Made by a program: the position numbers and the translations under genes. 64,000 nt of DNA from Parahaliea maris. GTDB lineage: Bacteria; Pseudomonadota; Gammaproteobacteria; Pseudomonadales; Halieaceae. Below the pieces are notes generated by a model, which was not told where the DNA came from, did no database searches, and was given only the letters and a program-made list of their open reading frames with translations. The stretch spans positions 434,001 through 498,000 of the forward strand of contig NZ_VRZA01000003.1 of NCBI RefSeq assembly GCF_008064665.1, given 5' to 3'. Positions 36,548 to 45,859 of this stretch are shown in pieces. How positions within the stretch are numbered: position 1 is the stretch's first letter; each line of letters opens with the position of its first letter.

Positions 36548-37230
36548 GGTGCCCACCAGATGGAAAGAGGTGTTGAGGATTGCCTGAGTACGGCGGCAAC
36601 GGGGAAGCCGCGGGCGATGGCTTCGCCAAGGACGGCTTTCTTGTCGTCGCCGGTAATATGCAGAATGATTTCACTGCTGTTCAGTACTGCCGGCAGAGTC
36701 AGGGTCATGCGCGCGTGAGGTGCCGTGACCGGCTCGGTGGCGGCGACCAGGGCGCTGCCATTCTGATCCAGCAGGCGGGGCAGGTTGGCGGCCTGGGGGA
36801 ACCAGGAAGCAGTATGACCGTCACCTCCCATGCCCAGCACCACGGCACTGAAGGGGCGCGGGAGGTTGGCGATACGGGCTTCGGCCTCGCCTTCGCCCTC
36901 ACTGGCGCGTGCGTGGGGAGTTTTCAGTCCCACCAGTCTGGCGGCGGCGGCCGGTCCCCGGTGCAGGTTCTCCCGCAGCAGGCACTCGTTGGAGTCGGGG
37001 TGATCGCGGTCAACCCAGCGCTCGTCCACCAGGGTCAGGCTCACCTGCTCCCAATTCAGTGACTGTTGCGCAAGTGCCTGGAACATGGGTTTGGGCGTGC
37101 TGCCGCCGGACAGCGCCAGACTGGCTTCGCCGCGCCCGGCAATGTCGTCGCGCAGCCGCTGTGCGAGGTGTTCGGCCAGTGCCTGCGCCAGTGCCTCGCG
37201 ATCCTCGAACAGGCGCCAGGGCTTACTCAT
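36544..37230 (-). CDS. pgl: 6-phosphogluconolactonase
   Basis: Hydrolyses 6-phosphogluconolactone in the cytoplasm. The 228-residue protein has the DevB/SOL-type motifs SGGSTPK, VDERWV and [13 protein letters not shown]. It starts eight bases before the end of zwf and its stop overlaps the edd start, so all three are co-translated. Confidence 0.95.
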   Translation of the reverse strand: MSKPWRLFEDREALAQALAEHLAQRLRDDIAGRGEASLALSGGSTPKPMFQALAQQSLNWEQVSLTLVDERWVDRDHPDSNECLLRENLHRGPAAAARLVGLKTPHARASEGEGEAEARIANLPRPFSAVVLGMGGDGHTASWFPQAANLPRLLDQNGSALVAATEPVTAPHARMTLTLPAVLNSSEIILHITGDDKKAVLGEAIARGFPVAAVLRQSSTPLSIWWAP

Positions 37231-38677
37231 ACCAGCTCCGGTCGTCGCGCGCGGTCAGCGCGGTGGAGGCATTGGGGCCCATGGTGCCGGAGTTGTAGGA
37301 CTTCACCGCCATGCCGGTTTCTTCCCAGGCCTCGATGATGGTGTCGATCCAGCGCCAGGCGGTCTCCACTTCGTCCCGGCGCATGAACAGGGTCTGGTCA
37401 CCGTTGATGGCGTCCAGCAATAACCGCTCATAGGCGTCGTAGCTGTCGTCCTTGTCGCTGCGGTCGTCGGTAAGGTGGAGCTCCACCGGTTGCAGGCGCA
37501 GGTTGCGGGTGAGCCCCGGCTTCTTGTTGAGAGTGTGCATGGTGATGGTCTCGTCCGGCTGCAGGCGGATCACCAGCTTGTTGGTCAGTTCATTGGGGTC
37601 ATTGGCGAACAGCGAAAAGGGCTGTTTCTTGAACTCGATGACGATCTCGGAATAGCGCCGGCTGAGACGTTTGCCGGTGCGTAGGTAGAAGGGCACGCCG
37701 GCCCAGCGCCAGTTGTTGATGGTGGCCTTGATGGCAACGAAGGTCTCTGTGCCCTCGGCGTCCTTGTACTCCGCCTCTTCCAGGAAGCCCTTGACGGCTT
37801 CACCGCCCACCGCACCGGCGGCGTAGATGCCGCGCACTGTGCAGTCTTTGACATTGGAGGCGGTAATGGGCTGCAGGCAGCGCAGTACTTTGACTTTTTC
37901 ATCGCGGATGTCGCTGGCATCGAGGCTGGCCGGCGGTTCCATCGCCACAATGGACAGCACCTGCAGCAGGTGGTTTTGTACCATGTCGCGCAGGGCGCCG
38001 GTCTTGGCGTAGTAACTGCCTCGGCCTTCGACACCGATCTCCTCCGCCACGGTGATCTGGACATTGTCGACGAAGGTATTCTTCCACACCGGGTGCAGCA
38101 GCGGGTTGCCGAAGCGCACCGCCAGCAGGTTCTGCACGGTTTCCTTGCCCAGGTAGTGGTCGATACGGAAGGTGGACTCCTCCGCGAACACCGTGGCCAC
38201 TTCCTCGTTGATGGCCTGGCAGGACTTGAGATCATGCCCGATGGGCTTTTCCATCACCACGCGGCTTTTGTCGTTGACGGCGCCGGCCCGCTCGAGGTGC
38301 TGGCAGATGGTGCCGTACAGGGAGGGCAACGTCGCGAGATAGTACAGGCGGATCGGGGCGCTATCCTCATCCAGGCAGGCCGCCAGGCTGGTGTAGTCCT
38401 CGTCGTGGTCGGCGTCGACCTTCACGTAATGCAGGGAATCGCGGAAGCGGGTCCAGATGGCTTCGTCCCAGTGGTGGTCCGCCAGGTAGTGGCGCAGGTT
38501 GCCGTGGGCTTCCTCGCGAAAGGCGGCGGAATCGATCTCGCCGCGCCCGGTGGCGATGATGCGGCCGAGGCGTTCGGCCAGGCCGTGGCGGTGTAACTGG
38601 TAAAGGGCGGGTAGCAGCTTGCGGGTAGATAGATCCCCGGTACCGCCAAAAATAACTAAATCAACCAACTGACTCAT
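37223..38677 (-). CDS. zwf: Glucose-6-phosphate dehydrogenase
   Basis: First enzyme of the oxidative and Entner-Doudoroff branch, 484 residues. The coenzyme loop is GGTGDLSTRKL at the N-terminus and the substrate motif RIDHYLGKETVQN lies near 175. The start is set at the ATG at 38677 (MSQLVDLVIFGG), which has GAGG at ten bases; an ATG three codons earlier sits too close to it. No clear HexR-type dyad is visible in the 180 bases upstream. Confidence 0.96.
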   Translation of the reverse strand: MSQLVDLVIFGGTGDLSTRKLLPALYQLHRHGLAERLGRIIATGRGEIDSAAFREEAHGNLRHYLADHHWDEAIWTRFRDSLHYVKVDADHDEDYTSLAACLDEDSAPIRLYYLATLPSLYGTICQHLERAGAVNDKSRVVMEKPIGHDLKSCQAINEEVATVFAEESTFRIDHYLGKETVQNLLAVRFGNPLLHPVWKNTFVDNVQITVAEEIGVEGRGSYYAKTGALRDMVQNHLLQVLSIVAMEPPASLDASDIRDEKVKVLRCLQPITASNVKDCTVRGIYAAGAVGGEAVKGFLEEAEYKDAEGTETFVAIKATINNWRWAGVPFYLRTGKRLSRRYSEIVIEFKKQPFSLFANDPNELTNKLVIRLQPDETITMHTLNKKPGLTRNLRLQPVELHLTDDRSDKDDSYDAYERLLLDAINGDQTLFMRRDEVETAWRWIDTIIEAWEETGMAVKSYNSGTMGPNASTALTARDDRSWYE

Positions 38678-38798
38678 ACACGTCATGCCTCAACAGGGGT
38701 GAGTTATGGGGTGTGTCGAACCCGGCTTTGCGGGAGCATTTGGCGGTGATTCAGTCCGCGGCCTCTGACGGGCCGCTGGGGTGGGAAATGATAGCAAA

Positions 38799-38852
38799 CC
38801 CGGGAGCGCCTTGTCCCGCTGCGTGGCAAATTACCGCTTTACCGCTCCCGGG
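38799..38852. terminator. Long-loop hairpin downstream of esterase, weak terminator candidate
   Basis: CCCGGGAGCG (38799-38808) pairs perfectly with CGCTCCCGGG (38843-38852) over a 34-base loop. It follows the end of the minus-strand esterase gene and precedes zwf. No T-run is present, so termination is uncertain. Confidence 0.35.
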
Positions 38853-38860
38853 GCGGCCGC

Positions 38861-39742
38861 TCAGGCGCGCCCGGCCAGGCTACTGAGCCAGTCTGCCAGC
38901 CGTGTGTGACAGTCTTTGGCGGCGTCTCGCGGAGCATGGGAACAGGCAAATCCGTGTTCCTCGGCGTCGTAGTGGCGGTAGTTCAGCGCCACACCGGCCT
39001 GCTCCAGCCGGTCTTTCAGTGCCCGCCCCTCGTCTAGCAGGGGGTCTTTACCGGCGGTGACCAGGATCGATGGTGGCAGGCTTTCCAGCGCGGGGCTGAG
39101 CAGGGGGCGAGTGCTGACAGCCTCGCCGGCCGGGTCGGCGGGCCCGAGATAGGTATCCCAGAACCAGCGCATCAGGTTGGCGGTGAGGACCTGCCCGGTG
39201 GCACGGGTGCGATAGGAGTCGTAACCGGCGCTGTAGTGGTCGGTCACCGGGTAGATCAATAACAGGCCCGCCAGGATCTCGCGCTGCGCATCGGACAGGG
39301 CCAGGGCGGTGCAGAGGGCGAGATTGCCCCCCGCGCTGTCGCCGCCCAACACCAACTGGCCGTTACTGGGGCCGCATTCGTCGGGGTGGCCGGCGATCCA
39401 GCGGGTGGCGGCCAGGCAATCCGCGGGTGCCGCCGGAAAGGGGTGCTCCGGTGCCAGGCGGTAGTCCACCGACACCACGCTGCACCCGGAAAGCTCACAC
39501 AGGCGCTGGCAGAAGGGCTGGTGGCTGGCGAGGTCGCCGATGACCCAGCCGCCGCCGTGGAAGTACACCAGCAAGGGGTGCTCTGCACCCCGCTCGCCCG
39601 GGTAGATGCGGATATTGACCGGTGGCGAGAGCGGCAGTTGGCGCTCGCTGTAGCGCGGGGTGGGCAGGGCGCCGCGCCAGGCGTGCACGCTGCTGAAACG
39701 GTAATACTGGCGCAGGATCAGGGCCTTCAGGCGTTGCAGCAC
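38861..39742 (-). CDS. Alpha/beta hydrolase, HSL-type esterase
   Basis: Carboxylesterase of the hormone-sensitive-lipase family, 293 residues. The oxyanion motif HGGGW is at about residue 63, the nucleophile GGDSAGG at about 134, and the later Asp and His lie in DPLLDEG and EEHGF. No signal peptide is seen, so it acts in the cytoplasm. It is the last gene of a minus-strand set with an MBL hydrolase, an acyl-CoA ligase and a second HSL esterase, suggesting hydrolysis of an ester intermediate. Confidence 0.92.
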   Translation of the reverse strand: MLQRLKALILRQYYRFSSVHAWRGALPTPRYSERQLPLSPPVNIRIYPGERGAEHPLLVYFHGGGWVIGDLASHQPFCQRLCELSGCSVVSVDYRLAPEHPFPAAPADCLAATRWIAGHPDECGPSNGQLVLGGDSAGGNLALCTALALSDAQREILAGLLLIYPVTDHYSAGYDSYRTRATGQVLTANLMRWFWDTYLGPADPAGEAVSTRPLLSPALESLPPSILVTAGKDPLLDEGRALKDRLEQAGVALNYRHYDAEEHGFACSHAPRDAAKDCHTRLADWLSSLAGRA

Positions 39743-39802
39743 GTCGAGTGTCCCCCTATCACCTGAGCGCGGCTGTCGCGTGCCGTTCGAGGCCCGGGAC
39801 CC

Positions 39803-40879
39803 TCAATCGAACGCCGCCCCCTCGGGCAGTTGGCGGTACCACTTCACCCCGTTGTCATCCAGCTCGCAACTGGCCTGGCGCCGGCGCAGCAGGCAATTGA
39901 GGTGGGCCATGGTCTCGCCCGTGGCGAGACCGAAGTTATGACCGTCCAGGGTACGGTTGAACAGGGCGGGGAAACAGTCCACCGCCCGGCGCGGTTCGCT
40001 GAGGTGGTCGTAAAGTGCTGACAGGTCGCGCTTGTGCGACTCGATGATCTGGGTCAGGCGGGTGTGCAGGCCATAGAAGGGAGCCTCGTGGGCCGGTAGC
40101 ACCAGCAGGTCGTCGGGCAGGATGGAGCGGATCCGGTTGCTGGAGGCGAGCCACTCCGATAGCGGGTCTCCATGGGGTTCATTGGGGAACACGCTGACGT
40201 TTGGGGTGATCTTGGGCAGCACCTGGTCCCCGGATATCAGCAACTTGAGCGCCGGGCAGTAGAGGCAGGCGTGCTCGGGCGAGTGGCCGCTGCCGACGAT
40301 GACCTGCCAGTAGCGGTCACCAATGGTCAGGGTTTCACGGTCTACCAGCCGGCGATAGCTGTCGGGCAAGGTGTAAACCGCCGAACCGAATCCGCCGAAA
40401 CGATCCCGGTACTCCTGCAGTTGCTCTTCGTTGTAGCCGGCCTGGTGATAGAAGCGGATGGCCACTTCCGGCGCCTTGCGGCCGGTGTCGCCCACCATGG
40501 CGCGGCACATCAGGAACTCTTCCCGGGTCATCCACAGCTCGCAACCGAACTGTTCCACCAGCCAGCCCGCCAGGCCGACGTGGTCGGGGTGCATGTGGGT
40601 GCAGATTACACGGGTGACGGGCTTGCCACCCATGAAACCACTGAATAGCTGTTCCCAGGTGGCGCGGGCGTCCGGCAGGTTCAGGCAGGTGTCGACTACG
40701 GTCCAGCCGTCGCCGTCTTCCAGCAGCCAGATGTTGATGTGGTCCAGCGACATCGGCATGGCAAAGCGGGTCCAGTAGACCCCGGGGGCGATTTCCTCCG
40801 GCTGGCCGGGAGTCGGGTTTGCATGGCGGCCGTAGGGGTAGGTGAGGCCGCGGAAGGTTTCTGGCTGGTCGCTGGGCAT
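39803..40879 (-). CDS. MBL-fold metallo-hydrolase
   Basis: A 358-residue metallo-beta-lactamase-fold protein. The metal motif THMHPDHVG at about residue 100 supplies HxHxDH, with GSGHSPEH further on as the third ligand region. C-terminal sequence beyond the core (about 100 residues) resembles the MBL proteins that accompany acyl-CoA ligases. Possible roles are thioester, lactone or sulfate ester hydrolysis. It lies 104 bases after the ligase on the same strand. Confidence 0.88.
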   Translation of the reverse strand: MPSDQPETFRGLTYPYGRHANPTPGQPEEIAPGVYWTRFAMPMSLDHINIWLLEDGDGWTVVDTCLNLPDARATWEQLFSGFMGGKPVTRVICTHMHPDHVGLAGWLVEQFGCELWMTREEFLMCRAMVGDTGRKAPEVAIRFYHQAGYNEEQLQEYRDRFGGFGSAVYTLPDSYRRLVDRETLTIGDRYWQVIVGSGHSPEHACLYCPALKLLISGDQVLPKITPNVSVFPNEPHGDPLSEWLASSNRIRSILPDDLLVLPAHEAPFYGLHTRLTQIIESHKRDLSALYDHLSEPRRAVDCFPALFNRTLDGHNFGLATGETMAHLNCLLRRRQASCELDDNGVKWYRQLPEGAAFD

Positions 40880-40983
40880 GCCGTGGAGTCCGCGTTGTCT
40901 GGGGGCGGTAATGTTGGGGGCTGGCGCGCCATCTGTCTACCCCGGCGCCGGCGGTCGCCGGAGCGCATCCGCCCCCGGTTCAA

Positions 40984-42561
40984 TTAACCGATGCTGCGCT
41001 CACTGTCCTGCCAGTAGCTGGCGCGCACTGCTTTCTTGTCGGGTTTGCCCACCGGTGTGAGGGGAATGCCGGCGACAAAATTCACGCTTTTGGGCGCCTG
41101 TACCGAACCCTTGGCGGCCTTGACGTGCTGGATCAGTTCCTCGGCCAGGCTGTCGCTGGCTGCCGAGTCGGGCTTGAGCACCACCACCGCCTTGACCGCC
41201 TCTCCCCAGCGTTCGTCGGGCACGCCGATCACGACCACCTGGGCAACGGCAGGGTGGTTGGAAAGCGAATCCTCCACCTCCCGCGGGTACACGTTGAAAC
41301 CGCCGGTGACAATCATGTCCTTGGTGCGATCGACGATGTAGAGAAAGCCGTCCTCGTCGAGCCGGCCGACGTCACCGGTATGCAGCCAGCCGCCGGCGAA
41401 GGCTTCGGCGGTCTGCTCCGGCATGTCCTTGTAGCCCTTCATCAGCAGTGGGCCGCGGACACAGATTTCCCCCGGCTCTCCGGGGGCCACGGGTTGCCCA
41501 TCGCTGTCGAGCAGGGCGAAGTGAATCCACGGTGAGGGCCGCCCGCAGGACGCCAGGCGTTCGGGCCGGGCCAGGTCGTGGTCACCCTTGCGCATGTTGG
41601 CGATGACCATGGGCGCCTCGGACTGGCCGAAGAACTGGTAGAAAACCTGTCCCCACTTCTCCAGGCCTTCCTGCAGCCGCGCCGGACTCATCGGCGACGC
41701 ACCGTAGAAGATGGTCTCCATGCTGGACATATCTGCCGTCGCGGAGCGCGGCGAATCGAGCAGGAAATAGAGCATGACCGGCACCAGCATGGTCGCGGTA
41801 ATGCGGTGCTGCTCCACCATGTCGAAGAATCCGTCGGGGCTGAATCCCTGCATCACGTAGAAGGCGCCGCCCTTTTGCAGCACCGGAATGAAAAAGGCGG
41901 CCGCCGCGTGGGACAGGGGGGTGGCGATCAGCATGCGCAGTTCCTGCGGGAACTCCCACTCCGCCAGCTGGATCTGGGTCATGTAGGCGGTGGTGCGGTA
42001 GGCGCTGGTGACCCCCTTGGGTTTGCCCGTGGTGCCGCCGGTGAAGTTGATAGACGCGGTGTCTTCCGGGTCTACCTCTGGCGCCACCAGCGGTTGTGGC
42101 GCGAATGTCTCCGCCAGGGCCAGATAGTCATCACCGATGTCTGAGGGGCCAAAGGAGAGCAGTTTCAGTGCGGGAATCCGTTCCTTGAGGGCCGCTGCAA
42201 CCGGGCCGAAGGCACCCGGGTCGAACACCAGGGCGTCGATTTCCGCCGCCTGCAGCACATAGGCGTGGTCCTCCAGCGAGCCCAGCGGGTGCAGCGGCGT
42301 GCCGATGCAGCCGGTGAGTTGCATGGCGGCGATGTTCGACAGTACCTCAGGCCGGTTGCTGGAGATCACCGCCACCCGGCTGCCCTGGCCGAGGCCGCTG
42401 GCCTTCAGCGCCTGGACCAGCTGGCTGGTTTGCTCGCGCACCTCGCGGTAACTCGCCACCTTGTCGCCCAGGTACAGGCAGGGCTCGTCGTTGTAACGGT
42501 TGAGGCCTTCCACCAGCAGGTGGGGCATCAGAGGCGGGTGGTACAGGGCGTCGGTGCTCAT
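40984..42561 (-). CDS. AMP-forming acyl-CoA synthetase
   Basis: Adenylate-forming ligase of the ANL superfamily, 525 residues. The P-loop-like A3 motif is FTGGTTGKPKGV near 175, A5 is YQFFGQSEAP, A7 is LHTGDVGRLDEDGF and the hinge region A8 follows; the C-terminal catalytic Lys lies in PVGKPDKKAVR. It activates a carboxylic acid to its CoA thioester. Substrate class (fatty or aromatic acid) is not clear. It is co-oriented with two esterases and an MBL hydrolase. Confidence 0.93.
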   Translation of the reverse strand: MSTDALYHPPLMPHLLVEGLNRYNDEPCLYLGDKVASYREVREQTSQLVQALKASGLGQGSRVAVISSNRPEVLSNIAAMQLTGCIGTPLHPLGSLEDHAYVLQAAEIDALVFDPGAFGPVAAALKERIPALKLLSFGPSDIGDDYLALAETFAPQPLVAPEVDPEDTASINFTGGTTGKPKGVTSAYRTTAYMTQIQLAEWEFPQELRMLIATPLSHAAAAFFIPVLQKGGAFYVMQGFSPDGFFDMVEQHRITATMLVPVMLYFLLDSPRSATADMSSMETIFYGASPMSPARLQEGLEKWGQVFYQFFGQSEAPMVIANMRKGDHDLARPERLASCGRPSPWIHFALLDSDGQPVAPGEPGEICVRGPLLMKGYKDMPEQTAEAFAGGWLHTGDVGRLDEDGFLYIVDRTKDMIVTGGFNVYPREVEDSLSNHPAVAQVVVIGVPDERWGEAVKAVVVLKPDSAASDSLAEELIQHVKAAKGSVQAPKSVNFVAGIPLTPVGKPDKKAVRASYWQDSERSIG

Positions 42562-42722
42562 GGTGTCTCCTTTGTTCTTATCGGGGCCCGGCCGCTGGCT
42601 CGGCGACGAAGGGTGTCTCGCAGCTGTCTTGCGATTCTAGGGACGCAATCTGGCAGGCAACAGGGACAAAGAGGCCAGAATCCACTGGCCATTCAGCACA
42701 CCCGGCCCGGGCTGGCTGTGTT

Positions 42723-43682
42723 TCAGCCGGTTTTTTCCACACCCAGCCCCCGGCGCAGTACCGCCAGCATATCCGCCATTTCCCGCTGGTGGATCTGGGT
42801 GTGGGCAAACACGCTGGAGCCGTGAAAGGTTCCGGGGTAGTTGTGGATCTCGCAGGGTACTCCCGCCCGCAGCAGACGCATGCCGTAGTCGAGCCCCTCG
42901 TCGCGCAGGGGGTCGAATTCCATGGTGGAGATATAGGTGGGGGGCAGGCCGCCGAGGTCAGCGGCGCGGGCAGGCGCCGCGTAAGCCGGTACGTTGTCGG
43001 CACCTGCCTTCAGGGTGTCACCCAGGTAGTACTTCCAGCTGGCTTCCGCCTTGCCGCGGTCCCACACCGGGGTATCGGTGAACTGCTGCATGCTGGGGCT
43101 GTCCAGGCGGTCGTCCAGCACCGGAATCCCCAGCAACTGGAAACACAGGGCGGGGCCCTGCTCGTCCCGGGCGCGCAGGGCGCAGGCCGCGGCCAGGCAA
43201 GCCCCGGCGCTCTGGCCGCCGATGCCCAGGCGCGCCGGGTCCAGGCCGAGTTCTGCGGCTTGCCCGGCGGTCCACAGCAGGGCGGCGTAACAGTCTTCCA
43301 GGGGGCCGGGGAAGGCGGTTTCCGGTGCCAGGCGGTAGTCCACCGATACAATGACAATGCCGAGGGCGCGACACAGGTTGACGCAGATGCCGTGCTCGCT
43401 GTCGGTGCTACCGAGGACGAATCCGCCGCCATGGATATAGACCAGGCCGGGCAACGGGCCGCTGGCCCCCGCCGGGTGATAAACGCGCACTGCCACCTCG
43501 GGGGCGCCGTCAAGTCCGGGCACAGTGCGGTCGGCGAACTCAACGCCGCTGGTATCCAGTTCGGCAATCATGGCCGCGGTGGCGCCGGCGAAGGCGGCGC
43601 GGGCGGCAGCGGGGTCGGCGACGTCCACCGGCGGCATGAATTCCAGCAGGGGGGCGATTTCGGGGTCGAAGCGGTAGGTCAT
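42723..43682 (-). CDS. Alpha/beta hydrolase, HSL-type esterase
   Basis: A second HSL-family esterase, 319 residues. HGGGF lies near 85, the nucleophile is in GGQSAGACLAA near 155, and the final acidic and His residues are in EFDPLRDEG and PGTFHGS. It is cytoplasmic by sequence. It is the first-transcribed gene of the minus-strand esterase/ligase set, and a 28-base tandem repeat covers its leader and ribosome site. Confidence 0.92.
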   Translation of the reverse strand: MTYRFDPEIAPLLEFMPPVDVADPAAARAAFAGATAAMIAELDTSGVEFADRTVPGLDGAPEVAVRVYHPAGASGPLPGLVYIHGGGFVLGSTDSEHGICVNLCRALGIVIVSVDYRLAPETAFPGPLEDCYAALLWTAGQAAELGLDPARLGIGGQSAGACLAAACALRARDEQGPALCFQLLGIPVLDDRLDSPSMQQFTDTPVWDRGKAEASWKYYLGDTLKAGADNVPAYAAPARAADLGGLPPTYISTMEFDPLRDEGLDYGMRLLRAGVPCEIHNYPGTFHGSSVFAHTQIHQREMADMLAVLRRGLGVEKTG

Positions 43683-43742
43683 AGTGTCGAGCCTTTTGGT
43701 TTTATTAAGTAAAAAGTGTCGAGCCTTTGGGTTTTATTAAGT
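43683..43742. repeat. 28-base tandem duplication of the esterase leader
   Basis: Two copies of a 28-base unit (43683-43710 and 43715-43742) differ at one base and are spaced with a period of 32. The near copy directly abuts the esterase ATG, so the AAGG ribosome site is duplicated along with it. Slippage or local duplication is the likely origin. Confidence 0.85.
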
Positions 43743-43826
43743 GCGAGGAGCAAAGCATATCGACTGCCGGTGCGATGTGTAGCGCATCAGGTACAACAAT
43801 GGATACCTGCGGCCCCCGATTGCAAC

Positions 43827-44933
43827 TCAGTCGAGGGTCTTGCGGAAGCGGGCGGTGGCCAGGCCGAGGCCTAGCACGGTGAAGCCCCCCAGCCACAGCA
43901 GTTCTCCGCCGAGCAGGTGAGTTTCTGCCCCCCGCAATACCACAGCTCGCACCAGGCGGATGTAGTGGGTCGCGGGGAAGGCCTCGGCAATCCATTGTGC
44001 TGCGAGGGGCATCGCCTCGTAGGGAAACATGAAACCGCTGAGCAGGATCGAGGGCAGCAGGATGAAGATCGTGAGCTGCATTGCCTGCAGCTGGGAGCGG
44101 GCCACGGTGGAGATGATCAGCCCGAGGGTCAGGCTGGCGGCGATAAAGGCGAGGGTGGAGACCGCCAGCGCTGCCAGGCCGCCGGCAAAGGGCACCCGGA
44201 AAATCACGTGCCCCAGCCCGAGGATGATGGCCACCTGTACCAACCCGACCAGGATATAGGGCACGAGCTTGCCCACCATGAGTTCCAGCGGATGGATGGG
44301 GGTGGTGATCAACAATTCCATGTTGCCCAGTTCCCGCTCCCGCACCAATGCCAGGGCGGTGAACAGGATCATGGTCATGGTCAACACGATGGCCGTCAGG
44401 CCGGGCACGATGTTCACTGCGGAGCGCCGCTCCGGGTTGAAGAACAGGCTCACCTCGAAGCTCGGGTTCCCCCTCTGGTAGGCTCCCGCCGGGGCGCCGG
44501 CGCTGAGTTGCAGCGGCATGCTGCGCAGGGACAGCAGCGCCTGACTGATGGTGGTGTCCGAGCCATCCACCAGCCACTGGCCCACGGTGTCACCGCTGGC
44601 GATGCGCCGTGGCAGGTCCCGGGGAAACAGCAGTACTGCCCGCACGGCGCCGGCAATCACTGCCTGCTCAGCCTCCTGCGGAGTGTCGTAGTGGTCGATG
44701 ATGTCGACCACCTGGGTTACCCGTACCTGCTCGGTGATCACCCGCGCCGCGGCGCTGTTACTGAGATCGACAATGCCAATGGGAACGTGACGGACCTCGG
44801 TGTTGATGGCGTAGCCGAATAGCAGCAACTGGACCAGCGGAATCATGACCACCATGCCAAAGCTGATCCGGTCGCGCGATAGCTGCAGGAATTCCTTCTG
44901 GGTGACGGCGAGGATACGCACCAGGCTTTTCAT
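43827..44933 (-). CDS. ABC-2 type exporter permease
   Basis: Inner-membrane permease of 368 residues in the YhhJ/YbhR group. One helix near the N-terminus (ISFGMVVMIPLVQLLLFGYAI) is followed by a large extracytoplasmic domain and five C-terminal helices. The ATG at 44933 overlaps the ATPase stop by four bases (ATGA); a longer frame lies over the ATPase gene. Only one permease gene is present, so it should form a homodimer. It exports an unknown lipid, drug or peptide with the lipoprotein adaptor. Confidence 0.92.
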   Translation of the reverse strand: MKSLVRILAVTQKEFLQLSRDRISFGMVVMIPLVQLLLFGYAINTEVRHVPIGIVDLSNSAAARVITEQVRVTQVVDIIDHYDTPQEAEQAVIAGAVRAVLLFPRDLPRRIASGDTVGQWLVDGSDTTISQALLSLRSMPLQLSAGAPAGAYQRGNPSFEVSLFFNPERRSAVNIVPGLTAIVLTMTMILFTALALVRERELGNMELLITTPIHPLELMVGKLVPYILVGLVQVAIILGLGHVIFRVPFAGGLAALAVSTLAFIAASLTLGLIISTVARSQLQAMQLTIFILLPSILLSGFMFPYEAMPLAAQWIAEAFPATHYIRLVRAVVLRGAETHLLGGELLWLGGFTVLGLGLATARFRKTLD

Positions 44934-45859
44934 GCCGGTCCTCCCTTTGCGGTCGCTGCCATGAATACGTCTTCGAGGTTGGGGCGTGCCAGGGTCCGCT
45001 CGAGAGCCCTGCCCGGACCGGCGAGGCGGTCGAGACACTGGAGCGGATCCTCCACCTCAGGTGTCATCAGTACCCGCAGGCGGTTGCCCTGCTGGGCGGC
45101 GGAGATAATCTCCGGTTGGGTAACCAGAATTTCCCGCAGCGGGCGCAGGGACTCGCCGCTGACTTCAACGACCCGGCCTTCCAGCGCACTCATCAGGGCC
45201 TGGGGGGTATCGTCGCGCCGTATCCGGCCGCGCTCGAGAATGGCCAGCTGGTGGCAGCGCTCGGCCTCATCCATGTAGTGGGTGGACACCAGTATGGTCG
45301 TGCCGGCCGCACTCAGGTCAAACAGCTTTTCCCAGAAGTCGCGGCGGTTTTCCGGATCCACGGCGGAGGTCGGTTCGTCGAGGAATAGCAGGGTCGGCTC
45401 GTGCAGGGTCGCCACGGCCAGGGCCACCCGCTGGCGCTGGCCGCCACTCATGGCGTCGAGCCTTCGGTCGCGCAGTTCCTGCAGGGAAAACTGTGCCAGT
45501 ACTGCCTCGATACGACCCTTGCGGCGGCTGCGAGGCAGGCCGTAGATGCTGGCCATGAAGCGCAGGTTCTCCAGTGTGCTGAGGTCGGTGAACAGGGAAA
45601 ATTTCTGGGTCATGTAGCCGATCTCACGGCGTAAAAGCTCGGCCTGACGGGGAATCGGGTGGCCCAGCACGGTCACTTCCCCGGCGCTGGGTGTGAGCAG
45701 GCCGCACAGCATGCGGATGGCGGTAGTCTTGCCGGAGCCGTTCGGTCCCAGAAACCCGAAAATGCGTCCGCGCTCGATCTGCAGGTCGATGGCGTCGACG
45801 GCGGTGAGGTCACCGAACAGGCGGGTCAGGCCCTGCGCTTTTATCGCGAGTTCAGTCAC
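44930..45859 (-). CDS. ABC transporter ATP-binding protein
   Basis: Nucleotide-binding subunit of 309 residues. Walker A is GPNGSGKTT at about 36-44, the signature is MSGGQRQR, Walker B is LLFLDEPT and the switch His is in VSTHYMDEAE. The C-terminal 80-residue extension is typical of exporter ATPases of the DrrA/YbhF type. It starts with GTG, eight bases inside the adaptor gene, and is coupled to the permease by overlap. Confidence 0.95.
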   Translation of the reverse strand: MTELAIKAQGLTRLFGDLTAVDAIDLQIERGRIFGFLGPNGSGKTTAIRMLCGLLTPSAGEVTVLGHPIPRQAELLRREIGYMTQKFSLFTDLSTLENLRFMASIYGLPRSRRKGRIEAVLAQFSLQELRDRRLDAMSGGQRQRVALAVATLHEPTLLFLDEPTSAVDPENRRDFWEKLFDLSAAGTTILVSTHYMDEAERCHQLAILERGRIRRDDTPQALMSALEGRVVEVSGESLRPLREILVTQPEIISAAQQGNRLRVLMTPEVEDPLQCLDRLAGPGRALERTLARPNLEDVFMAATAKGGPA

